NCBI GenBank assembly: GCA_964628685.1
Contig: CAZVNM010000003.1
Coordinates: 124,001-188,000 of the forward strand
Reading direction: 5' to 3'
Length of the DNA stretch: 64,000 nucleotides
Source of the DNA: CALMEC01 sp964628685
Lineage (GTDB): Bacteria; Actinomycetota; Thermoleophilia; Miltoncostaeales; Miltoncostaeaceae
In this document: positions 51,325 to 58,778 of the stretch, piece by piece
Layout: every line of letters begins with the position of its first letter
Position numbering within the stretch: position 1 is the stretch's first letter
The notes under the pieces: model-generated
The model's input: the letters and a program-made list of their open reading frames with translations, nothing else
Database searches by the model: none
Told to the model about the DNA's origin: nothing
Program-made: the position numbers and the translations under genes

Positions 51325-52675
51325 GGTGAACGGCACCGCTGGCCACAACAGACGGACGCACCCGCACCCCGACGACTCGTAACGTCCGGCCGACGGCGAT
51401 GCGCACCTGCCATCGACCCGCCGTCGCCATTTTGACCCTCACGCTCCGAAGGCCGCGACCCAACGTGACCAGTCGAACGGACCGCCAGGCCTTCGCGCCG
51501 ACCCTGCGCACCGAGACGGTTGCCCGCACTGGGCCACCGACGCAGGCGCTGATCGTGACAGTCTCGCCCGCCCGGGGATCGCCCACGCGACTGACGCGGC
51601 CGAGCCGATTGACCGGCCGTCCCACGATCACGGTGAACCGTCGGTCGGTGCGATTCCCGATCCCGTCGATCGCGGTGACGCGTCCGCAGTAGACGCCGGT
51701 CCGGCGATAGACGTGGGTGGGAGCCACACCGAACGCCCCCGAGTCACCGTCGCCGAACGACCAGTGTGTGGCGCCGGCGTCGACGCCGGTCACCGTATCG
51801 GTGACCGTTGCCCGGAAGCCGACCGAACCACCGGCCCGAACACTGCCCGGCGCACGTTCAAGCGCGATCACCGGGCCGGTCGTGTCCACGACGTAGTTCG
51901 TCGACCACGACGCTCTGTTCCCGGCGCGATCCACCGCCATCACCGATACGGCGCCGGCACCGTCCGGCAGTGTCAGTGTGGTCATGCCCTGTGATGGCGA
52001 CTCCACACCGTTCACCGTGACGGACCTGAGTCCACTCGCCTCACCGTCGTCCGGCGCCGGGTCGCTCGCCGTGTAGCGCAGTTCGACCTGCGGATCTCGG
52101 GTCGGTCCGATCGAGCTGACCGCCCTGCCCCGCGCCTCGACGCTCAGACCCGGCGCCGTCGCGTCATAGAGCACCTCTGACGTTCTGGGGCTCCACGGCG
52201 AGATGATCGGCGTACTGACGGGCTCGGGCCCGGTCGACGGCCAGCTGAAGCAGTAGGAATCAACCCCGGGCGTGAACGCCCACTCGCGGGCCTGTGCGCG
52301 GAACGAGTACCGGTGGCCGTCCTTCAGATCGACGATCGCCCCGTTCGGAGGGCGATCGGTCGACCCTCGTGCCAAGTCCTCGTCGGACCGCTGATAAGGA
52401 TAGGAGTTGGCCGCCGCTCGAATCACGGTGCCCGACGCCGTGCCCGTGTCGGCCACCTCGAGCAGGACGTCGCGACACGACCGCGGCTGGATCTGCCAGG
52501 CAATCGGCTGCCAATTCACCACAAGCGCCTCCGGGTGCCCCCAGACGGGCAGGCCGGTTCCACTAACCGGCGGGGGGTCGACAAGCACCGGCGCGTTGAG
52601 CGCAGCAGCCGGATCCGCGACGGCCGCGAACAAGCCGACGACCAACGCCTGGGACCACCAGCGGTACGTGCTCAC
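51275..52675 (-). CDS. secreted protein with PKD/Ig-like domains
   Basis: A 466-residue exported protein starting GTG with GGGAGGAG six bases upstream. Signal peptide YRWWSQALVVGLFAAVADPAAA. A first beta domain (about 30-180, with a Cys pair) resembles a fibronectin-like unit with VVNWQPIAWQI. Then come an Ig-like unit with VDTTGPVI and a PKD domain near 290-375 whose THWSFGDGDSGAFG and THVYRRTGVY are diagnostic. The C-terminal ~95 residues are basic beta-rich. Probably a cell-surface glycan- or protein-binding protein. It is bracketed by the 54-bp coding repeat and convergent with the small membrane-protein gene. Confidence 0.8.
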   Translation of the reverse strand: MSTYRWWSQALVVGLFAAVADPAAALNAPVLVDPPPVSGTGLPVWGHPEALVVNWQPIAWQIQPRSCRDVLLEVADTGTASGTVIRAAANSYPYQRSDEDLARGSTDRPPNGAIVDLKDGHRYSFRAQAREWAFTPGVDSYCFSWPSTGPEPVSTPIISPWSPRTSEVLYDATAPGLSVEARGRAVSSIGPTRDPQVELRYTASDPAPDDGEASGLRSVTVNGVESPSQGMTTLTLPDGAGAVSVMAVDRAGNRASWSTNYVVDTTGPVIALERAPGSVRAGGSVGFRATVTDTVTGVDAGATHWSFGDGDSGAFGVAPTHVYRRTGVYCGRVTAIDGIGNRTDRRFTVIVGRPVNRLGRVSRVGDPRAGETVTISACVGGPVRATVSVRRVGAKAWRSVRLVTLGRGLRSVRVKMATAGRWQVRIAVGRTLRVVGVRVRPSVVASGAVHLSAVAAPVAKSQRRSR

Positions 52676-52757
52676 GACGACTCCTCCCGTATCAACCATC
52701 GTACCTACGGTTCCAGAAAGGGGTTCGTTGGGCGATGTAAGGCTTTCGTCAGGTCCC

Positions 52758-52811
52758 GTGCTCACCGGTATCGCCGCCGCGATTTGGCGGCGGGTGCGGC
52801 CACTTCGCTGA
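52758..52811 (+). repeat. 54-bp coding repeat, copy B (remnant of paralogous gene)
   Basis: Same 17 codons and stop as copy A at 51271-51324, four silent differences. No upstream coding sequence or start of a paralogue is left: the bases before it do not match the small gene. It lies upstream of both the PKD gene (minus) and the malic-enzyme-like gene (plus). Confidence 0.8.
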
Positions 52812-52834
52812 CGGCTCGGCGATCCGCGAAGCGG

Positions 52835-52840
52835 TAGAGT
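52835..52840 (+). promoter_or_regulatory. -10 box TAGAGT for malic-enzyme-like gene
   Basis: TAGAGT 49 bases before the ATG at 52890, giving a leader of about 40 nt. Not of the leaderless kind. Confidence 0.35.
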
Positions 52841-52889
52841 GCGCCGTCGCGCCCGACCGGCGCCGGACGTCCCCGACACACTGAGAGCC

Positions 52890-54302
52890 ATGCCGCATCG
52901 ATCCAGCTATTCGCTCACGATCCGCGCCAAGATCGACCCGAGGACCGCGAGCTTCTCGGGCGTACTCGCCGCACTCGGGGAGGCCGGCGCCGACGTGGGG
53001 TCGGTGGACTTCGTGCGCTCCGGCAAGGACGGCGTCATCCGTGACATCGCGGTGCTGACCAGGGACGCCGACCACGGGCGCGAGGTGGCCGCCATGCTGG
53101 ACGGCCTGGACGGCGTGTCGGTGCTCTCGGCGCACGATCGCGTCACCCGCGCGCACATCGGCGGCAAGATGACCATGCGTAACCGGGCGCCGCTCACGAG
53201 CCGCGACGACCTGTCGATGGCCTACACCCCCGGTGTGGCCCGTGTCTGCATGGCGATCCACGACGATCCCGAGCGCACCTGGGATCTCACCATCCGCGGA
53301 AACAGCGTGGCGGTCATCACCGACGGATCGAGCGTCGTCGGCCAGGGTGACCTGGGCCCGTTGGCCGCGCTTCCCGCCGCCGAGGCCAAATGCATGTTCC
53401 TGCACGAGATGGCCGGCATCGACGGGTTCCCGCTGCCACTGGACGTGACCGACCCGGATGACATCACCGCCGTGGTCTCCAAGATCGTGTCGGTCTTCGC
53501 CGGCGTGCACATCACCGACATGGCCGCCCCCAAATGCTTCGAGCTGCAGAAGAAGCTGGGCGCCGCCATCGACGTGCCGGTGATGCACGACGTGCAGGAA
53601 GGCACCGCCGCGAGCGTGCTCGCCGCCCTCACCAACGCCATCGGTCTGGCCGGCAAAACGCTGGCAGACGCCACCGTCGTCGTGGTGGGCCTGGGGCCGA
53701 GCGGCATGGCGACCGCACGCCTGCTGGCGGTGGGCGGAGTGGGCAACGTCATCGCGGTCAACCGTGACGGCGCCGTGCACGCCGGCAAGGACACCGACCG
53801 GCCGGAGCTGGAATGGATCCGCGCCAACACCAACCCCGAGCGGCGCGAGGGCGATGTGACCGAGCTCCTCAGGGGCGCCGACGCCGTCGTCGGCCTCAGC
53901 CGTCCCGGCGTCATCACCGCCGAGGCCGTGAAGGGCATGGCCAAAGATCCGATCGTCATGGCGCTCGCGATGCCCGACTCGGACATCTCGGCCGAGGAGG
54001 CCCTCGGCGCCGGCGCCCTCGCCTACGCGAGCGGCCGGCCCGATCTGCCCAACCAGATCACCTCGGGCGTGGCCTTCCCCGGCATCTGGCGCGGGGCGAT
54101 CGACTGCCGCGCGACCCACATCGACGACTCGATGGTGCTGGCGGCCGCCGCGGCGATTGCCGAGACCTCCGCCGGAGCCGTGACACCCGAGCACATCGTG
54201 CCGTCGGTCTTCAACGCCGACCTGGTTCCCAACGTGGCCCGCGCGGTGCGTGAGGCCGCGGAGAAGGCGGGGCTGGCGCGGGTGGTCGGAAGCGCCGGGT
54301 GA
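52890..54302 (+). CDS. NAD(P)-dependent malic enzyme-like protein with N-terminal ACT domain
   Basis: A 470-residue protein. An ACT-like regulatory domain covers residues 5-80 and a malic enzyme fold follows. The general acid Tyr112 (AYTPGVARVC) and Lys167 (PAAEAKCMF) are kept, as is the dinucleotide loop VVVVGLGPSGMATAR (263-277). Two of the three usual metal ligands differ: the Glu-Asp pair is HITD (T209, D210), and the second Asp of the HDDQHGTA motif is Val235 in HDVQEGTA. So it may be a divergent subfamily with a different metal site or substrate. The ATG at 52890 opens the ACT domain; upstream codons are poor. Confidence 0.8.
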   Translation: MPHRSSYSLTIRAKIDPRTASFSGVLAALGEAGADVGSVDFVRSGKDGVIRDIAVLTRDADHGREVAAMLDGLDGVSVLSAHDRVTRAHIGGKMTMRNRAPLTSRDDLSMAYTPGVARVCMAIHDDPERTWDLTIRGNSVAVITDGSSVVGQGDLGPLAALPAAEAKCMFLHEMAGIDGFPLPLDVTDPDDITAVVSKIVSVFAGVHITDMAAPKCFELQKKLGAAIDVPVMHDVQEGTAASVLAALTNAIGLAGKTLADATVVVVGLGPSGMATARLLAVGGVGNVIAVNRDGAVHAGKDTDRPELEWIRANTNPERREGDVTELLRGADAVVGLSRPGVITAEAVKGMAKDPIVMALAMPDSDISAEEALGAGALAYASGRPDLPNQITSGVAFPGIWRGAIDCRATHIDDSMVLAAAAAIAETSAGAVTPEHIVPSVFNADLVPNVARAVREAAEKAGLARVVGSAG

Positions 54303-54360
54303 AACGCGGCGTTCAGGTTGTGCCACCCCCGTGCGCGACCGTCTGACAAGGACGGAAGAG

Positions 54361-54834
54361 GTGCCATCGAAACAGCGCGGAGAGAACGGGCGTCACAGAC
54401 GGCTCGGCCAGTTCAATCCACGACGCGTCACCCGGCGGCATTGGGCCGAGTTCATCCGGTACTGCCTCGTCGGCGTCGCGGTGTTCATTGTGAACGTGAT
54501 CGCGTTTTCGATTCTGTTCCACTGGCTGCACGTCCACTACTTGTGGGCATCCACCATTGCGTTCTTCGTGGCGTGGCTCACGCACTTCGTCCTCCACAAG
54601 TACTGGACGTTTCGGAGCCACAGCGTCTCGACGGCCGTCCAGGGCATACGAAACCTCGCCGTGAATCTGGCGGGACTCGTGGTCACCCTCTTCATTCTGT
54701 GGTCGCTGGTCAAACTCGGGGTCGCCGAACTGGCGTCACAGATCATTGCCATCGCCGTTTGGACACCGTTCTCGTTCGTCCTGAACCGGCTCTGGGCGTT
54801 CCGACCTGCGTCACCGGAGACATCAAACTCCTGA
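54361..54834 (+). CDS. GtrA-family membrane protein (polyprenyl-phosphate-sugar flippase)
   Basis: A 157-residue protein with four membrane helices: FIRYCLVGVAVFIVNVIAFS, then WASTIAFFVAWLTHFVLHKYW, NLAVNLAGLVVTLFILWSLV, and IIAIAVWTPFSFVLNRLWAF. The HKYWTFRS and RLWAFR endings of helices 2 and 4 are the GtrA signature. GtrA proteins help to move polyprenyl-phosphate-sugar made by GtrB across the membrane; two GtrB-like genes lie at 38473 and 46972. The GTG at 54361 is used; a ribosome site is not clear. The 3' end overlaps manA by 12 bases. Confidence 0.88.
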   Translation: MPSKQRGENGRHRRLGQFNPRRVTRRHWAEFIRYCLVGVAVFIVNVIAFSILFHWLHVHYLWASTIAFFVAWLTHFVLHKYWTFRSHSVSTAVQGIRNLAVNLAGLVVTLFILWSLVKLGVAELASQIIAIAVWTPFSFVLNRLWAFRPASPETSNS

Positions 54835-55875
54835 ACGCTCAGACCGACGCACCCAGAACCACGTCGAGACTCGATCGATGGGTTCGCAGTCACGTTCCGT
54901 GACGATGTAGCCCTCGCCACAGGGCTCACCCGCCACGCACAACCAGACTCCCGGCCGATGACTCCGATCGGATGCCGCTCCATCCACGCGATGCACCTCG
55001 AACGGAGCCCCCGGAGTCGGATACCCGTGGATCCCCGGCTCCGTCTCGACCGCCCGAGCGATCGGATCGGGCAGCGGAGCGAAGTCGAGCGTCCCCAGGA
55101 GCTCGTCCACGTCCACGTGCTTGCTGGTCATGCCGCCGCGCAGCACGTTGTCGCTGCAGCCCATGACCTCCACCCCCACTCCGGAGAGGTACGCGTGGAG
55201 GTTTCCGGGTGCGAGATAGACGGCCTCGCCCGGGGCAAGGCGAATCCGGTTGAGCAGCAGGGTCACCACGGCGCTGGGATCGTCCGGGTAGCGATCCGCC
55301 ATCCGGGTGACGAGCTCAGCCTCCTCCGCCTCGCCGACGTCCCGGCAGGCGTCCGCGATCGGACCGATATCGACGTGACCGCGGTAGAGATCCTCGACGG
55401 TCCCGCGCAGACCAGTGCGATCCAGGTGTCCAGCCAGGTCCGCCGCCGCACCGCCGATCCGGCGGAGGAGGTCACAGGTCGCGTCGACCGGACGAAAGCC
55501 ACACAGGCCGTCGAACTCGGTGAGCGCGATGAGGATCTCGGGCTTCGCGTTGGGGTCACGGTAGAGGCGCTCTGGCGCGTCGATCGGCACGCCGCGCGCC
55601 TCCTCGTCGGCGAAACCGGCGGCCGCCTGCTCCGCCGAGGGGTGTGTCTGCAGTGAGAGCGGGTGCGCGGCCGACAGGAACTTGACGAGAAACGGCAGCT
55701 CGCCGATCTCCTCGTGCAGGTAGCCGCCCTCCGCGAACGTCGCCGGGCCGCCGTGATGGGTGCCCAGCCAGTACTCCGCCCAGGGCCGCCCGTCGGGCTC
55801 GAGGCCGAGCAGTTCGGGAAGCGCCGTCGGGCAGCCCCAGTCGTAGTGCTTCACCACACCATGGATCCGCCGCAT
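54823..55875 (-). CDS. manA: mannose-6-phosphate isomerase, class I
   Basis: Interconverts fructose 6-phosphate and mannose 6-phosphate, the entry to GDP-mannose for this locus. The 350 residues hold the zinc site: LSLQTHPS (Gln and His, about residue 75), AKPEILIAL (Glu, about 113) and APGNLHAYLSG (His, about 222), followed by DNVLRGGMTSKHVDV with the catalytic Arg region. Length and motif order match the bacterial class I enzyme. It starts with ATG 34 bases downstream of the ABC-2 permease stop and could be co-transcribed with it. Its 3' end meets the GtrA gene. Confidence 0.95.
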   Translation of the reverse strand: MRRIHGVVKHYDWGCPTALPELLGLEPDGRPWAEYWLGTHHGGPATFAEGGYLHEEIGELPFLVKFLSAAHPLSLQTHPSAEQAAAGFADEEARGVPIDAPERLYRDPNAKPEILIALTEFDGLCGFRPVDATCDLLRRIGGAAADLAGHLDRTGLRGTVEDLYRGHVDIGPIADACRDVGEAEEAELVTRMADRYPDDPSAVVTLLLNRIRLAPGEAVYLAPGNLHAYLSGVGVEVMGCSDNVLRGGMTSKHVDVDELLGTLDFAPLPDPIARAVETEPGIHGYPTPGAPFEVHRVDGAASDRSHRPGVWLCVAGEPCGEGYIVTERDCEPIDRVSTWFWVRRSERSGV

Positions 55876-55909
55876 CCCGCCACCCTGCCAGGCCCGTCGC
55901 AGCCCGGCC

Positions 55910-56701
55910 CTACGTCACCAGGCGCCGGCCCATCCACCGCACCGGCAACCAGAAGAGGAGCGCCGTCAGCCCCGCCAGCGCGCCCACGTGCCCCAGGGTC
56001 CACCAGTCCACGCGCCCCAGGGTGAGGTCGCGGGTGGCCTCCACCATGTGCGCGAGGGGCAGGCACCACCCCACCACCTGCGCCCACTGGGGCAGGCGGT
56101 CGAACGGGAAGAAGACCCCGCCGAACAGGAACATCGGGGTGAGCAGGCCGGTGAAGAAGATGTTGAAGTGCTCGATGTTGGACACGAGCGACGTGTAGGT
56201 CATGCCGACCACGGCGAAGCAGAGCGCCCCGACCAGGAAGACCAGCGGCACGAGCAGCACCCACCACGAGGCGATGAGGCCCATCACGGCCATCACCATG
56301 AGGAACACCGTTCCGTACACCACCCCGCGGGTGGCGGCCCACAGGTACTCGCCCACGACGACGTCGCCCACCGAGAGCGGCGTGGTGATGACGGCCTCGT
56401 ACGTGCGGCGCACGTGGATGCGCACGAATGCGTTGTACGTGGTCTCGAGGATGGCCCCGAACATGACCGTGGAGGCCGCCACGCCGGGGGCGATGAAGGT
56501 GACGTAGTCCACGTCGCCGACGGTCGTGAGGTACGTCCCGAGGCCCATCCCCATGATGAGCAGGTAGGCGATGGCCTCGATGAACCTGGGGCCCAGCGTG
56601 GTGAGGATCGTCTTCCTCCCCACCATGGCGTTTCGCTGCCACATGCGGGCCGCGGAACGCAGCACCACGGCGCGGCCGGCGGATGCTTGGGCGTCGCTCA
56701 T
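55910..56701 (-). CDS. ABC-2 type transporter permease (NodJ/DrrB-like)
   Basis: A 263-residue membrane protein with six hydrophobic segments, including IEAIAYLLIMGMGLGTYLTT and FVAPGVAASTVMFGAILETT-like 'FIAPGVAASTVMFGAILETT'. The block RRTYEAVITTPLSVGDVVVGEYLWAATRG is the ABC2 signature of the NodJ/DrrB group, which export lipo-oligosaccharides or drugs. The matching ATPase gene is not next to it; the order suggests it works with an ATPase elsewhere. ATG at 56701 has a TAGGCT -10 box nine bases before it. Confidence 0.88.
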   Translation of the reverse strand: MSDAQASAGRAVVLRSAARMWQRNAMVGRKTILTTLGPRFIEAIAYLLIMGMGLGTYLTTVGDVDYVTFIAPGVAASTVMFGAILETTYNAFVRIHVRRTYEAVITTPLSVGDVVVGEYLWAATRGVVYGTVFLMVMAVMGLIASWWVLLVPLVFLVGALCFAVVGMTYTSLVSNIEHFNIFFTGLLTPMFLFGGVFFPFDRLPQWAQVVGWCLPLAHMVEATRDLTLGRVDWWTLGHVGALAGLTALLFWLPVRWMGRRLVT

Positions 56702-56710
56702 CCGTCGGTC

Positions 56711-56716
56711 AGCCTA
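56711..56716 (-). promoter_or_regulatory. -10 box TAGGCT, leaderless start at 56701
   Basis: TAGGCT on the minus strand, nine bases before the permease ATG. Confidence 0.45.
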
Positions 56717-56792
56717 TCCCAGCGGGTCAGGGCCCACGAACGTGTTGGAATCAGAGATAATGCGGATGATCACATGTCGGTCGGGAGGCACG

Positions 56793-57395
56793 ATGATCGA
56801 AGAGCGATACCGCATCATGGGATACGGGATCGGCGGATGGAACTCGTGGACGCGCATGCCGTCGGATCCCATCGACGAGGCCGAGGCGCGGCGCCGCCAC
56901 GACGCGGGCGAGCCGTACGGCGTGGTGCTGACCGTCGGCGGCGGCGGCCTGATCGAACTGCCCATCGTGGGCATCACCCTGGACAGCGAGGGCATCACCG
57001 TCGACTTCTTCCGGCGGGATCCGGTGACCGCCGACCTGACCCACTACTGGGTGTTCGACCGGGCGTCGGGCCGCTGCCGGATCAGCCAGATCGACCGGCG
57101 CGCCGACCACAGGAACGCCAACCCCGCCCACCGCAGGCACGACGAGTACCTGCGCCTGGAGGACGGGACGGCCGCCTGGGTGCATGGGACCGGGTCCGGT
57201 GAGGAGACCGTCGAGCGACGCCCCCTCGATCCCGCGCCGTTCGACCTGGCGCCGCCGGTGTTCGGCGAGTACGACGCGTACCTGGACGACCGGCTGGCGG
57301 AGGAACTGTGGCCGGACCTGCCCGAGCTCGAGTGGGTGGGCGTCGTGGTCGGCCGTCAACCGGCGGGACTGCCGGGACTGCCCGGCATCACGTGA
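56793..57395 (+). CDS. hypothetical cytoplasmic protein (200 residues)
   Basis: A 200-residue acidic protein with no signal peptide or membrane helix. It starts MIEERYRIMGYGIGGWNSW, has GVVLTVGGGGLIELPIVGIT in the middle, and a C-terminal segment with many Pro and Asp (PAPFDLAPPVFGEYDAYLDD). I do not recognise the family. The ATG at 56793 has GGGAGG before it; in-frame ATGs at 56760 and 56766 are also possible. It is divergent to the ABC-2 permease and followed by 221 bp in which I see only a few weak inverted repeats and no gene. The strong third-position bias supports it as real. Confidence 0.65.
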   Translation: MIEERYRIMGYGIGGWNSWTRMPSDPIDEAEARRRHDAGEPYGVVLTVGGGGLIELPIVGITLDSEGITVDFFRRDPVTADLTHYWVFDRASGRCRISQIDRRADHRNANPAHRRHDEYLRLEDGTAAWVHGTGSGEETVERRPLDPAPFDLAPPVFGEYDAYLDDRLAEELWPDLPELEWVGVVVGRQPAGLPGLPGIT

Positions 57396-57616
57396 GCACG
57401 ACCGGCGACGCGATTGGCGCGCCGCCGGTCGTCGGCATCTGCGTTCCGGCCTCGCTGTGACGATCGGACGGTGAGCGTCGCCCGGGGACGAGGCCCTCGG
57501 GCGCATGCCCGGTCGGGAAACGACGTCACCCCACCATCCACGCGCGTTGCCGGTCAGCCGCGGTCGACGTGCCCGGCGAATGCCGGATACACGCCGCGGT
57601 CAGGATGACCCGTGGG

Positions 57617-57781
57617 TCACTCGACGTGACGGCCCGCGGCGCGCATGGCATCGCGGACCTCATCCAGCGTGAAGATGTCACCCCGCGACACCCCGTCAAG
57701 CGCGGTCCGAATCTCCTGCACCAGTGACGCGTCGGAGCGGATCTCCAGGGTCTCGAGCAGCGAGTCGTCGTCGGCCGTCAT
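57617..57781 (-). CDS. small Phd/YefM-like antitoxin fragment or adaptor (54 residues)
   Basis: ORF beginning MTADDDSLLETLEIRSDASL and continuing with LVQEIRTALDGVSRGDIFTLDEVRDAM. This last part resembles the C-terminal toxin-binding segment of Phd/YefM-type antitoxins (LIxxIRxgLxDVxxGRvyxLdEvR), but the N-terminal DNA-binding half is absent. No toxin gene follows it. It starts 21 bases after the TPR gene stop with GGGTGGG upstream, so it is probably co-transcribed with it. Its third codon positions are mostly G or C. It is a real small protein or a remnant; a link to the AbrB/VapC pair next door is only positional. Confidence 0.5.
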   Translation of the reverse strand: MTADDDSLLETLEIRSDASLVQEIRTALDGVSRGDIFTLDEVRDAMRAAGRHVE

Positions 57782-57802
57782 ACGGGCAAAACCCACCCTG
57801 CC

Positions 57803-58108
57803 TCAGAGCGCCTCGAGCGCCGCGCGCAGGTCATCCGCCATGCCGTTGTGGCCGAACTTCTCGCTCTGGTCGATGCCCGCCAGGTACGCGTCGGCGGCCT
57901 CGTCGGCCCGGCCCAGCCTTGCCAGGCTGTCGCCCAGCCTGCCCCATGCGTTGCCCTCGTCCTCCTGCAGGGCCAGGTAGGCGCGAAGCTCGGTGGCGGC
58001 CTCGTCCCAACGCTCGGCCCGGTAGAGCTCGTTGGCATAGCCGTACCGTGCGCGGGGCTCGTCGGGCGCCTCGGCGGCCAGCTTGGCGAAGTAGTCGAGC
58101 TTGTCCAT
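57803..58108 (-). CDS. TPR-repeat protein (101 residues)
   Basis: Small protein made of about three tetratricopeptide units: ARYGYANELYRAERWDEAA, AWGRLGDSLARLGRADEAA and the partial unit before them. The W/G/Y-A-x-P spacing of TPRs is clear. No signal peptide; cytoplasmic. It probably binds another protein, but none can be named. ATG at 58108 has a TACCCT -10 box seven bases before it, back to back with the AbrB promoter 24 bases away. Confidence 0.75.
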   Translation of the reverse strand: MDKLDYFAKLAAEAPDEPRARYGYANELYRAERWDEAATELRAYLALQEDEGNAWGRLGDSLARLGRADEAADAYLAGIDQSEKFGHNGMADDLRAALEAL

Positions 58109-58115
58109 GGCGCGA

Positions 58116-58121
58116 AGGGTA
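58116..58121 (-). promoter_or_regulatory. -10 box TACCCT, leaderless start of TPR gene
   Basis: TACCCT on the minus strand seven bases before the ATG at 58108. Divergent to the TATACT box at 58146. Confidence 0.5.
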
Positions 58122-58145
58122 TCGGGAGGATCCCGCCAACCGGGT

Positions 58146-58160
58146 TATACTTTGCAGTAT
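58146..58160 (+). promoter_or_regulatory. -10 box TATACT with palindromic operator
   Basis: TATACT at 58146-58151 is seven bases before the antitoxin ATG. Within it begins the inverted repeat ATACT-ttgc-AGTAT (58147-58160) that reaches into the ATG. This covers the -10 and the start of a leaderless transcript and is a good candidate for autorepression by the AbrB-type antitoxin, alone or with VapC. Confidence 0.6.
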
Positions 58161-58374
58161 GACTCACCGCATCGGAGCCAAGGGGCAGGTCGTGATTCCC
58201 AAGTCCATCCGCGACCGATTCGGCCTCGTGCCGGGCACCGAGGTGGCTTTCATCGACGATTCCGAGGGAGTGCGCGTTATCCCGATCGGGTCGACGTTCA
58301 AGCTCCGCGGCCGTTATCCCGGCGGGGACATGGCGCAGCGGCTGGTCGAGGAACGCCGACGTGAGCCGAGGTGA
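58159..58374 (+). CDS. vapB: AbrB/MazE-family antitoxin
   Basis: A 71-residue swapped-hairpin AbrB protein. The N-terminus HRIGAKGQVVIPKSIRDRFG is the diagnostic DNA-binding motif of the family, followed by PGTEVAFIDDSEGVRVIPIG and a polar C-terminal tail (RLVEERRREPR) that should hold the toxin. It neutralises the VapC-type RNase encoded next and represses its own promoter, whose palindrome overlaps the start. The next gene begins 14 bases before the stop. Only the ATG at 58159 gives a normal length. Confidence 0.9.
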   Translation: MTHRIGAKGQVVIPKSIRDRFGLVPGTEVAFIDDSEGVRVIPIGSTFKLRGRYPGGDMAQRLVEERRREPR

Positions 58375-58768
58375 GTTCTGCCTCGACTCGTGGGCCGTCC
58401 TCGCGTGGCTGAACGACGTCTCCCCGGCCGCCGCACGCGTCGACGCGCTGATACGGACCCGACCGGTCATCTCGTGGATCAACCTCGCAGAGGTCCACTA
58501 TCGCGTGGCACGGGATCACGGGTTCTCGGAAGCCGACCAGGTGCTGGCCCACCTCGAGCGGCTCGTGCGTCCGGATGAACCGAGCCCCGAACTGATCATC
58601 CAGGCCGCACGAATCAAGGCCGTGCACCCGATCGCCCTGGGCGACTGCTTCGCCATCGCGACCGCCATGGCTCACGACGCCACCCTGCTGACGGGCGATC
58701 CCGAGATCATCGATGCGGACGGGCTCCACTGCCGGGTCGAGGATCTCCGAACGGCACCGCGCGCGTAG
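58361..58768 (+). CDS. vapC: VapC-type PIN-domain toxin
   Basis: A 135-residue PIN-domain RNase, toxin half of the pair. The four acidic catalytic residues appear in order: D9 (CLDSWAVLAWL), E44 (INLAEVHYRV), D95 (IALGDCFAIATA) and D113 (LLTGDPEI). Cleavage of tRNA or rRNA is typical of the family; the target is not known here. GTG at 58361 overlaps the antitoxin by 14 bases. The stop TAG is also the start of a -10 box for the cupin gene. Confidence 0.9.
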   Translation: MSRGEFCLDSWAVLAWLNDVSPAAARVDALIRTRPVISWINLAEVHYRVARDHGFSEADQVLAHLERLVRPDEPSPELIIQAARIKAVHPIALGDCFAIATAMAHDATLLTGDPEIIDADGLHCRVEDLRTAPRA

Positions 58769-58771
58769 CCT
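58766..58771 (+). promoter_or_regulatory. -10 box TAGCCT formed from vapC stop codon
   Basis: TAGCCT seven bases before the cupin ATG at 58779; the TAG is the vapC stop. Same layout as at 12831 and 36095. Confidence 0.45.
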
Positions 58772-58778
58772 CCCGTCC

